NCBI GenBank assembly: GCA_016840125.1
Contig: JAEOSY010000043.1
Location: 1 to 8,204, forward strand
Length of the DNA: 8,204 nt
Reading direction: 5' to 3'
From: Candidatus Helarchaeota archaeon
Lineage (GTDB): Archaea; Asgardarchaeota; Lokiarchaeia; Helarchaeales; HEL-GB-A
Part shown: one piece after another, positions 1 to 4,750 of the stretch
How the letters are laid out: each line of letters begins with the position of its first letter
Numbering within the stretch: position 1 is the stretch's first letter
Position numbers and translations under genes: made by a program
The notes under the pieces: generated by a model
The model's database searches: none
What the model saw: only the letters and a program-made list of their open reading frames with translations
What the model was told of the DNA's origin: nothing

Positions 1-239
1 GAAATGTCAATTTTAACAATTGGATTGATCTCCTCATTGTTGACAAGAGCTTTAGCATATGCTATACACGCTTTTATATCCCCAACACTAATATGAGGAT
101 ATTCATCCAATATCTCCTTAAAAGATAATCCATATTCAAGCATCTCAAGGATAAGATAGACAGGAATTCTTGTCCCTTTAATGCAAGGTTTTCCATGACA
201 AATATCTGGATCAATTGAAATTCTGGTATCTTCAGACAT
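1..239 (-). CDS. DUF433 family protein, likely antitoxin-type HTH (3' end cut by window edge)
   Basis: Reading the minus strand from an ATG at 239 gives 79 open codons that run off the left edge without a stop. The protein begins MSEDTRISIDPDICHGKPCI and continues with KGTRIPVYLILEMLEYG, then LSFKEILDEYPHISVGDIKACIAYA. The 'I..dp.icGkpci.GtRipv' start followed by 'eil..yP.ls..di.aal.ya' is the signature of DUF433, a small (about 75-80 residue) helical DNA-binding family. Family members are often encoded just before a DUF5615 PIN-like putative nuclease and are regarded as its antitoxin; such a partner would lie outside the window. A GAAGGT ribosome site (247-252) sits seven bases before the ATG, which supports the start. 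The family call is firm. The antitoxin role is inferred from known neighbours of the family and cannot be tested here. Confidence 0.85.
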   Translation of the reverse strand, partial: MSEDTRISIDPDICHGKPCIKGTRIPVYLILEMLEYGLSFKEILDEYPHISVGDIKACIAYAKALVNNEEINPIVKIDI

Positions 240-283
240 CGGTTCTACCTTCTATTTTGCGAATCATTTCATATTTCTAACAT

Positions 284-297
284 GATATAATATATTT
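284..297 (-). promoter_or_regulatory. Putative TATA box for the DUF433 gene
   Basis: The minus strand reads AATATATTATATCA here, about 45-55 bases before the ATG at 239. An archaeal TATA box would place the transcript start near 260-265 and leave a leader of about 25 bases containing the GAAGGT ribosome site. The surrounding DNA is very AT-rich, so the assignment is tentative. Confidence 0.3.
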
Positions 298-364
298 TCG
301 ACTTTTTTAAACTTAGATATTTTTTTAAACTATTTTCTTATCTTTGTTAATTAAAAAAGATATG

Positions 365-396
365 TGATAATTATCATTTACACATACAGTGTAAAT
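365..396. promoter_or_regulatory. Two abutting palindromes, candidate operator upstream of the 425 gene
   Basis: Bases 365-376 form the perfect 12-base palindrome TGATAATTATCA. Bases 376-383 (ATTTACAC) and 389-396 (GTGTAAAT) form a perfect 8-base inverted repeat around the spacer ATACA. The two elements share one base and end at a TATA-like stretch (395-404), the usual place for a dimeric regulator to affect promoter access. The binding protein is unknown. A DNA-binding DUF433 protein is encoded divergently next door, and two winged-helix regulators lie 2 kb away; either could bind, but this is inference. Confidence 0.5.
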
Positions 397-412
397 ATTT
401 TATAATTTAAGG
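395..412 (+). promoter_or_regulatory. Putative TATA box and weak ribosome site for the 386-residue gene
   Basis: TATTTTATAA at 395-404 lies about 25 bases before the ATG at 425, so the transcript could begin at or very near the start codon (leaderless or nearly so). AAGG at 409-412 is a possible but widely spaced Shine-Dalgarno match, which would need a transcript starting further upstream. The two readings are alternatives. Confidence 0.35.
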
Positions 413-424
413 ATGTAACGTGAA

Positions 425-1585
425 ATGTATACGTACGGCGATATACCGGATACGATCCCAACGAAACCGTTCACTCCGCTTGCAAAACACATCTGGAGAC
501 TTCACCAAGAGTATGGATATGACTTGCAGTTGCGAATGATTACGGCTTCTGTTGATTATATGTATGCAGAATTGAAGGAGCGGCTCGACACTACGATTTC
601 CGCGGCGAAAGCTATCATGGAGGGCAAAATTCAAGATCCAGAGAAGATAGTCTCATATACTCTCTTTCCCCCTGTCCTAAGCATTCGTGGAGATTTAGCT
701 CAAGGGTTGAATAAATTATTATTTGGCGAATCTACAGATACAACGTTCGTTGTTTTGAATGATGCGGAAGATGGAAAAATTTTCTTTATCCTAAATGCCC
801 ATTGTGAGGACGGTATCCCAGTAGATTGGTGGCTTGTGAAACCAGATGATGAGTTGCTCGACCGCAGACATATGAAGTTGGGTTACAAAATCCGTGATTT
901 ACCGAGTAAAATTAAATTCAATTTTACCGATATTGGAAGTAAACTCCAGGATATCTTACGAGATGTGCGGAATGAGCGAGCTCCCCAATGGACTAACTCC
1001 ACATACATAATCGGAATGGTCTGGGGTGGTGCGATGGCAAACATGTTGCTAGAACGTTCGAGCTGGGAAGCTATGGCAGGGATTTGGGATGGCATCAGTG
1101 CAAAGAAAGCCTATGGTATGCCCGATTATTGGTTTGCATTCGTCCCCTGGCCCCCCATGATCCAAACAATGGGATTATCTGGACGCAAATCTTTTACATT
1201 GCGAATGGCGGGTTTAGCGACTGGACATCAGCTGTACTTACAGGGATTGGAAAAGGTAGGTATTTCCTGGCTCAAAGATAATTTCCCAGAGACGTGGTCA
1301 GTTGCAATCGAGAAACAACTTAAAGAAATCGGGATTCCGCCTCCAATCCAGACTTGTGACTGCCAGCTCCCAAATACGAAAGATAAAAAAACCTATAAGG
1401 AATCCGCCTTCGACTGGAAATACCCAAACCCGGATGAGTTCATTCAATTAGATGATCTCGGTATTACTTTTGATGAGGCGATGGAGGGTGTTTTCACCGA
1501 TATCACCCATGAAAGCGAAGGACCGTTTACCAAAGACAATGTTATCTCTATTGGGTTAGGAAAAGACTCAAAAATTATGAAATAA
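425..1585 (+). CDS. Uncharacterised 386-residue protein
   Basis: I do not recognise a family. The protein is probably soluble: there is no signal peptide and only one mildly hydrophobic stretch (about residues 192-208, TYIIGMVWGGAMANMLL), which is broken by glycines. Residues 18-68 look helical and amphipathic; residues 105-140 look like alternating strands (TFVVLND, KIFFILNAHCEDG) ending in VDWWLVKPDDE. A tryptophan-, glycine- and proline-rich middle (about 199-250) includes WFAFVPWPP. The tail (about 326-386) is acidic and polar. There are only three cysteines, C127, C311 and C313, the last two as a TCDC pair after a PPP turn. The ATG at 425 is the first in frame after the putative promoter, and the reading frame is open without interruption. 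GC content appears higher than in the flanks, as expected for real coding DNA. Its last 19 codons recur about 580 bases downstream as an orphan fragment, which implies that a paralog once existed. Confidence 0.8.
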   Translation: MYTYGDIPDTIPTKPFTPLAKHIWRLHQEYGYDLQLRMITASVDYMYAELKERLDTTISAAKAIMEGKIQDPEKIVSYTLFPPVLSIRGDLAQGLNKLLFGESTDTTFVVLNDAEDGKIFFILNAHCEDGIPVDWWLVKPDDELLDRRHMKLGYKIRDLPSKIKFNFTDIGSKLQDILRDVRNERAPQWTNSTYIIGMVWGGAMANMLLERSSWEAMAGIWDGISAKKAYGMPDYWFAFVPWPPMIQTMGLSGRKSFTLRMAGLATGHQLYLQGLEKVGISWLKDNFPETWSVAIEKQLKEIGIPPPIQTCDCQLPNTKDKKTYKESAFDWKYPNPDEFIQLDDLGITFDEAMEGVFTDITHESEGPFTKDNVISIGLGKDSKIMK

Positions 1586-1596
1586 GTTCCTTCTCC

Positions 1597-1649
1597 CTCT
1601 TTTTCTAATATTTACCTTATTGAAAATCATTCGAAACATATTTTTTTTT
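1597..1649 (+). terminator. Oligo-T termination region after the 386-residue gene
   Basis: Pyrimidine-rich DNA begins just after the stop (CTCTTTTTCT around 1597-1606), and a run of nine T follows at 1641-1649. Archaeal termination typically uses such T-tracts without a stable hairpin, and no clear hairpin is seen here. Confidence 0.45.
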
Positions 1650-1742
1650 AATGTGAACAATCTAATTATCATTCAAATTATCCTCCTATATGTCAAATAA
1701 AGAAGTGATAAACATTTAAGCAAAAATAACATGTATTTTTTT

Positions 1743-1747
1743 GAGGG
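1743..1747 (+). promoter_or_regulatory. Shine-Dalgarno site that fixes the start of the small membrane protein
   Basis: GAGGG lies seven bases before the ATG at 1755. The earlier in-frame ATG at 1731 has only A-rich sequence before it, so 1755 is preferred. A TATA-like CATTTAAGC around 1713-1721 would start a transcript near 1740, downstream of that earlier ATG, which agrees with this choice. Confidence 0.55.
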
Positions 1748-1754
1748 ATCAAAC

Positions 1755-2093
1755 ATGAGCAATAGTGGACGAATAGTATCAGGATGTATCGCCACGATCA
1801 ATGGCGGGATAGGTCTTGTCATTGGGATTTGGACATCGCAAAGTGTCTGGACCGAAGGCTATACTAACTATCTCGTGCTTTTAGGCATATTGAATCTCAT
1901 TGCGGGTATTCTCATATTAACGCGCAATAACATCGGAGGAATTCTTGCTATATGGGGTTTGGCGTTTTCATTTCCTCTCCTTTCTTTCCCCCCTTTTGCC
2001 ATTTTTACTATTCTCTCTGTGTTAAGTGGGATTTTAAGCTTGACCATTGGTAAGGCTGGTGAAGGAACTCATCTACAAACCCCACCAGTCTAA
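1755..2093 (+). CDS. Small multi-pass membrane protein, about four helices
   Basis: The 112-residue product begins MSNSGRIVSG. Hydrophobic segments, numbered from this start, lie at about 7-26 (GCIATINGGIGLVIGIW), 39-56 (YLVLLGILNLIAGILIL), 60-78 (GGILAIWGLAFSFPLLSF) and 81-98 (FAIFTILSVLSGILSLTI). Short polar loops and a short hydrophilic C-terminus (KAGEGTHLQTPPV) complete it. The glycine-rich helices resemble the many small, poorly characterised four-helix membrane proteins of archaea, but I cannot name a family or function. The start at 1755 is chosen over 1731 because of the GAGGG ribosome site. The gene sits between a full gene and the orphan 3' tail of that gene's paralog, so it may have arrived in, or survived from, the rearrangement that removed the paralog. 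Confidence 0.7.
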   Translation: MSNSGRIVSGCIATINGGIGLVIGIWTSQSVWTEGYTNYLVLLGILNLIAGILILTRNNIGGILAIWGLAFSFPLLSFPPFAIFTILSVLSGILSLTIGKAGEGTHLQTPPV

Positions 2094-2112
2094 GCTGTAG
2101 TATGGGGGCGCC

Positions 2113-2169
2113 ACCAAAGATAATGTTGTCTCTATTGGCTTAAGGAAAGACTCAAAAATAATGAAATAA
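2113..2169 (+). pseudogene. Orphan 3' tail of a paralog of the 386-residue gene
   Basis: Bases 2113-2169 align without gaps to 1529-1585, the last 18 sense codons and stop of the upstream gene, with 51 of 57 bases identical. Three of the five changed codons are silent (GAC/GAT, GGG/GGC, ATT/ATA), one is conservative (Ile to Val) and one changes Gly to Arg. The encoded tail reads TKDNVVSIGLRKDSKIMK, against TKDNVISIGLGKDSKIMK in the intact gene. Similarity stops abruptly at the left boundary, and in the same frame a TAG occurs at 2098-2100, so the piece has no start and cannot be expressed by itself. Codon-level constraint suggests it was once part of a translated second copy whose 5' portion has been lost. 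Confidence 0.8.
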
Positions 2170-2179
2170 TTAGAGAATT

Positions 2180-2190
2180 CCCCCCTTTTT
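2180..2190 (+). terminator. Pyrimidine/T-tract terminator for the 1755 gene
   Basis: Six C and five T (2180-2190) stand between the orphan tail and the convergent regulator gene that ends at 2193. The tract is short and its role is inferred from position. Confidence 0.3.
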
Positions 2191-2192
2191 AA

Positions 2193-2759
2193 TTACTTTT
2201 TTTCTAAAGCAGCTTTTTCTTCCTTGAAAAGTTGTAGAAGTTGTTGGTATATTACAATTGAGTTCAGAATCATATCAATCAATCGATAAATCGTTTTATA
2301 ACCATTTAATTGTTCCAACTCATCTCTTTCCGCATCCAATTCTAGCTTGATCTTTTGAAATACTTCTTCCCATTCTAATACCTCATCATATGAATGAAGA
2401 AATGCAGCTATAAATGCTAATTCTACTGATTCCATGGAATAGAGAAATTCTCCATTCTCATTTTTTCCAACCTTTTGAATTATGTGCAAGCTGATTAGTT
2501 TTTTTAATTCTTGAGATATTTTTCCAGCTGAAAATCCCGTTAGTTCCTTGAGCATGGTTTGTGTAAGAGTTTTTCTTGTAATAAAATAGGCCTTGATAGT
2601 TGAAAATATAGAATTCTGTCCAAGAAAGAGGGGTGAATCAATCAAAAATTGCACAATTCCATCTTCAATCCCTTTTATATCTGAATCAAACGGTTCTAAT
2701 TCACTCAGCCTCCTTGGGGTTTGTAATGGTTTGTATGATTTCCGGAACTTTATTAACAA
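2193..2759 (-). CDS. GbsR/MarR-like winged-helix transcriptional regulator (second of pair; start uncertain)
   Basis: The product resembles its upstream neighbour over a winged helix-turn-helix at about residues 65-98 (LTQTMLKELTGFSAGKIS, then QELKKLISLHIIQKV), followed by a wing (GKNENGEFLYSM) and a long helical, charged C-terminal region suited to dimerisation (about 108-188). The layout (N-terminal helix, wHTH, C-terminal coiled helices, about 170-190 residues) matches the GbsR branch of MarR-type repressors. The listed start is a TTG at 2759, which lies 59 bases inside the upstream gene and has no ribosome site. No ATG lies in frame near the expected N-terminus at about residues 20-27. 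A perfect AAGGAGG at 2709-2715 precedes a GTG (2704-2702) that is one base out of frame. The true start, or a recent frame-disrupting deletion, is therefore open. The ligand is unknown. Confidence 0.75.
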   Translation of the reverse strand: MLIKFRKSYKPLQTPRRLSELEPFDSDIKGIEDGIVQFLIDSPLFLGQNSIFSTIKAYFITRKTLTQTMLKELTGFSAGKISQELKKLISLHIIQKVGKNENGEFLYSMESVELAFIAAFLHSYDEVLEWEEVFQKIKLELDAERDELEQLNGYKTIYRLIDMILNSIVIYQQLLQLFKEEKAALEKK

Positions 2760-3243
2760 ATTTTCTGTGGATCTTTAGGAAATTCATCATGCGGTGGATC
2801 CTTTCAACCAGAATTTTATAGCCTTTTTTATTTTCGAACCTTTGTTCATTCAAATCTTTCATTTTGGCTTGAAAAAACTCCCTCGTCGCATCATTTATTT
2901 CAGATTTTAGCATTGCTGTTTTTGATGCAGCTTGAGAGAGGTCCCCCCCGAAAGAATATTTGAATGTGTGCGTACCTTTAATTAATTTCTTTTCAATATA
3001 ACCAATGCTCACTGATGCGTTTAACGTTGTTGAAATGGAACCCAGGGAGAATCCAGTTAATTCCTTCAGTTGTGCTTGCGTTAAGTCCCCATGAATGAGC
3101 AAATATGCCCCTATTGCCCCAAAAGTAGGCGTTTGCCCTCTCTCTTTACCCATTCTTACAAAAAAATCAATTATTTGTTTTTCATACTCTCGAATTTTTC
3201 CCTCAAAAAGGTGCTTTTTTTTTGATTTTTTGTTTGAAGCCAT
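2701..3243 (-). CDS. GbsR/MarR-like winged-helix transcriptional regulator (first of pair)
   Basis: The 180-residue protein has a basic N-terminus (MASNKKSKKK), a helix containing YEKQIIDFFVRMGKERGQTP at about 20-39, and a segment FGAIGAYLLIHG at 41-52. The winged helix-turn-helix spans 54-86 (LTQAQLKELTGFSLGSIS, then TTLNASVSIGYIEKK), with the recognition helix around 66-80. A wing (KGTHTFKYSFGGD) and a helical, charged C-terminal dimerisation region (105-170) follow. The 'G..p..g.i.a.L...g.lt..el.e.tG.S.g.iS..l..L...G.i.k' pattern is typical of GbsR-type regulators of the MarR superfamily. The ATG at 3243 is the natural start. The gene is the first of a two-gene minus-strand unit and is divergent from the first methyltransferase, which makes that promoter region a likely target. 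Ligand and targets cannot be read from the sequence. Confidence 0.85.
   Translation of the reverse strand: MASNKKSKKKHLFEGKIREYEKQIIDFFVRMGKERGQTPTFGAIGAYLLIHGDLTQAQLKELTGFSLGSISTTLNASVSIGYIEKKLIKGTHTFKYSFGGDLSQAASKTAMLKSEINDATREFFQAKMKDLNEQRFENKKGYKILVERIHRMMNFLKIHRKFVNKVPEIIQTITNPKEAE
2709..2715 (-). promoter_or_regulatory. Strong Shine-Dalgarno AAGGAGG at the regulator gene junction
   Basis: On the minus strand AAGGAGG (2715-2709) is followed by CTGA and then GTGA, whose last three bases are the stop of the upstream regulator. This is the usual layout of a coupled stop/start. However, the GTG frame closes at once (GTG AAT TAG) and is not the frame of the downstream regulator. Confidence 0.5.
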
Positions 3244-3350
3244 TGCTTGTTCACTTCAGATTTTCAGAATTACACATATTTTTTTTATGCAATACATTTT
3301 TAAATTTCAAAACTTATGAAGCTTACGTATTAAACTAGGATGTGTTCAAC
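3244..3350. promoter_or_regulatory. Divergent promoter region between regulator and methyltransferase genes
   Basis: This 107-base AT-rich spacer must drive the regulators leftward and the methyltransferase rightward. TTTTTAAATTT at 3297-3307 reads as a TATA-like box on both strands. On the minus strand it would start a transcript near 3272 and on the plus strand near 3330. AGGA at 3337-3340 is the ribosome site for the rightward gene. No strong dimer-type palindrome is visible. Confidence 0.4.
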
Positions 3351-3989
3351 ATGCCAACAGAAATGGAGATAGTAATGTCTATAATTTTATTCGGAAGTAT
3401 TTTCGTCGGAGCTGGAGTTAAAAGATACAATAGAAAAAAGGGCGAAGGAATTCCAACGGGAAAATCCCCTTTAAAAAATAAATCGCGGAAAATTATAATG
3501 ATGGGTTGTTCAATTGGTCTAGACATAGTTTTTGGGTTTCTAGCTCCCTTCTTCCTCCTCTTTGATGTATTTCATCCATGGCTAGGTTGGTCAACTTTAA
3601 TTCCTCTTATCCCCTCTGCAACTATACTTCTAATTCTACAGATTCTTGGATGCAGCCTGTATATACTAGGGTACATAATTTATGTAACTGGGCGTCTACA
3701 ATTAGGTGGATACTTTGCAGATATGTGGCAGCCCGCCAAACTCGCAGATAATTTTACCCAAACCGGCCCTTTCAGCAAGATGAGACACCCTCTTTACACC
3801 GGAGGCTTCATTTTTCAACTCGGACTTATAATCATGTTTCAGACTTGGTTAGGACTACTCTTGTTTATTCCGCTTTCAATAATAACTATTAAGCAAGCAT
3901 CTGAAGAAGAGCAGTGGATGATCGAAAGGTTCGGCGAAGAATATCAAGAATACATGAAGCGAACAGGGCGGTTTTTTCCTAAAATTTAA
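3351..3989 (+). CDS. Integral membrane methyltransferase of the ICMT/PEMT superfamily (first of pair)
   Basis: From the ATG at 3351 the product has 212 residues. Hydrophobic segments lie at about 6-23, 48-71, 92-113 and 151-180. The C-terminal half carries the family signature: TGPFSKMRHPLYTGG (138-152, with the RHPLY core), then SEEEQWMIERFGEEYQEYMK (184-203) and the closing RTGRFFP. In ICMT/PEMT-type enzymes these segments form the S-adenosylmethionine-binding end of a membrane-embedded methyltransferase. The acceptor could be a prenyl-cysteine carboxylate, a phospholipid amine or another lipid-soluble compound, and the sequence does not decide. An in-frame GTG at 3342 overlaps the ribosome site AGGATG, so 3351 is preferred. 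It is divergent from the regulator pair and 78 bases before a second family member. Confidence 0.85.
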   Translation: MPTEMEIVMSIILFGSIFVGAGVKRYNRKKGEGIPTGKSPLKNKSRKIIMMGCSIGLDIVFGFLAPFFLLFDVFHPWLGWSTLIPLIPSATILLILQILGCSLYILGYIIYVTGRLQLGGYFADMWQPAKLADNFTQTGPFSKMRHPLYTGGFIFQLGLIIMFQTWLGLLLFIPLSIITIKQASEEEQWMIERFGEEYQEYMKRTGRFFPKI

Positions 3990-4000
3990 AACATTTTCCC

Positions 4001-4009
4001 CTTTTTTTT
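4001..4009 (+). terminator. Oligo-T terminator after the first methyltransferase gene
   Basis: CCCC runs into a tract of eight T (4002-4009), 12-20 bases after the stop at 3989. Together with the TATA-like sequence that follows, it suggests that the two methyltransferase genes can be transcribed separately. Confidence 0.45.
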
Positions 4010-4030
4010 ACTAGAATTAATTGTTATCTG

Positions 4031-4064
4031 TTTAAAGATTTTAAAAAAAAAAATATGGTGTGAT
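4031..4064 (+). promoter_or_regulatory. Possible promoter and ribosome site for the second methyltransferase gene
   Basis: TTTAAAG at 4031-4037 and TTTTAAAA just after it are TATA-like. GGTG(TGAT) at 4057-4064 is a Shine-Dalgarno match a few bases before the ATG at 4068. The region is largely A/T, so the TATA call is weak and the ribosome site better supported. Confidence 0.35.
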
Positions 4065-4067
4065 ATA

Positions 4068-4691
4068 ATGGTTTTCATTGATGATTTCATGCGATGGGTA
4101 ATTCTGATAGAATTGATTGGCGTTCTCGGCATCGCTCGAGGCATCTGGGCTGGCGCACAACTTGGGGATAAGAAAGGCAGGGAGTGGAAAGAGTCGAAAT
4201 TAGCATTCATAGTTATGGCTGGGCTTGGATTCCTTATAATTCCCCTGTTCGTTATATATCTCGGTTTTCCCACCGTTTTACCGTGGATGTACATGGGATT
4301 GCCCGAGGTCGTCCGGTGGGTGGGATTTGTCGCCTCGATTATTGTCTGTATTTTTCTCCTATGGGTGTTCAAGACCATTGGGAAAGCGGGGTCGAAACAC
4401 TTAATCGTTTCCGAAGAGATGAAACTGGTCACAACTGGACCATATACTCGTGTGCGACATCCTATGTATTCTCTTTTTATGCTCTATTCCATCATATGGT
4501 TCCTAATTACAGACCACTGGGGTATAAGTGCGATCTTTTTTGGTTTAATGCTTTTCATAGTGTTTGTAAGAACTTCTGAAGAGGAGAAGGTGCTCATTGA
4601 AAAGTTTGGGGACGAGTATCGCCAGTACATGGAACGGACGAGTCGGTACCTACCGTTAAAATCCAAGAAAAACCCCGAACCTTCGAATTAA
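4068..4691 (+). CDS. Integral membrane methyltransferase of the ICMT/PEMT superfamily (second of pair)
   Basis: The product has 207 residues. Hydrophobic segments occur at about 9-25, 46-68, 83-101, 135-148 and 151-168. The diagnostic C-terminal signature is complete: TTGPYTRVRHPMYS (122-135, RHPMY core), then SEEEKVLIEKFGDEYRQYME (170-189) and RTSRYLP. It matches the neighbour in this region but differs elsewhere, including a lysine-rich loop after the first helix (GDKKGREWKESK), so the pair looks old and divergent rather than a fresh duplication. The tail SKKNPEPSN is polar. The reaction is inferred as SAM-dependent methylation at the membrane; the substrate is unknown. No CaaX-type protein or prenyltransferase gene is visible nearby. 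Confidence 0.85.
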   Translation: MVFIDDFMRWVILIELIGVLGIARGIWAGAQLGDKKGREWKESKLAFIVMAGLGFLIIPLFVIYLGFPTVLPWMYMGLPEVVRWVGFVASIIVCIFLLWVFKTIGKAGSKHLIVSEEMKLVTTGPYTRVRHPMYSLFMLYSIIWFLITDHWGISAIFFGLMLFIVFVRTSEEEKVLIEKFGDEYRQYMERTSRYLPLKSKKNPEPSN

Positions 4692-4723
4692 TTTTTAAAA
4701 ATCTTCTATTTCCCTTTTTTTTT
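4691..4723. terminator. T-tract termination region between convergent genes
   Basis: Right after the stop of the second methyltransferase there is the short palindrome ATTTTTAAAAAT (4691-4702), which offers a T-run on both strands. CCC and nine T (4715-4723) follow on the plus strand. The 59-base convergent gap thus holds T-tracts usable in both directions, strongest on the plus strand. Confidence 0.4.
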
Positions 4724-4750
4724 CAATTTAAATTAGATTTTAGCAAAGTA

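Noticed and set aside
883..1281. Short open frames on both strands inside the 386-residue gene
   Set aside because: Both are short and without ribosome sites, and they sit inside a long continuous frame whose tail shows codon-level conservation in the orphan copy.
1641..1649. Long T-runs as possible mobile-element or RNA-gene remnants
   Set aside because: No terminal repeats, transposase fragments or tRNA-like folds are nearby. Position after stop codons fits archaeal termination.
1731..1754. Earlier in-frame ATG for the small membrane protein
   Set aside because: It has no ribosome site, and it lies at or before the expected transcript start. The ATG at 1755 has GAGGG seven bases upstream.
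2701..2715. RF2-like programmed +1 frameshift joining the two regulators
   Set aside because: The Shine-Dalgarno and UGA arrangement is suggestive, but the P-site GAG would have to re-pair on AGU, which is poor. A lost base or an alternative start is simpler.
2593..2821. Short plus-strand open frames over the regulator junction
   Set aside because: They are antisense to two recognisable winged-helix genes and have no start signals.
3095..3526. Short open frames opposite the regulator and first methyltransferase starts
   Set aside because: Composition and lack of ribosome sites mark them as chance frames in AT-rich DNA.
3986..4432. Minus-strand open frame of 148 codons
   Set aside because: It lies opposite a clear ICMT-like gene, has no ribosome site and no recognisable protein character.
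4184..4579. Plus-strand open frame of 131 codons inside the second methyltransferase gene
   Set aside because: It is an out-of-frame shadow; the other frame carries the complete family signature.
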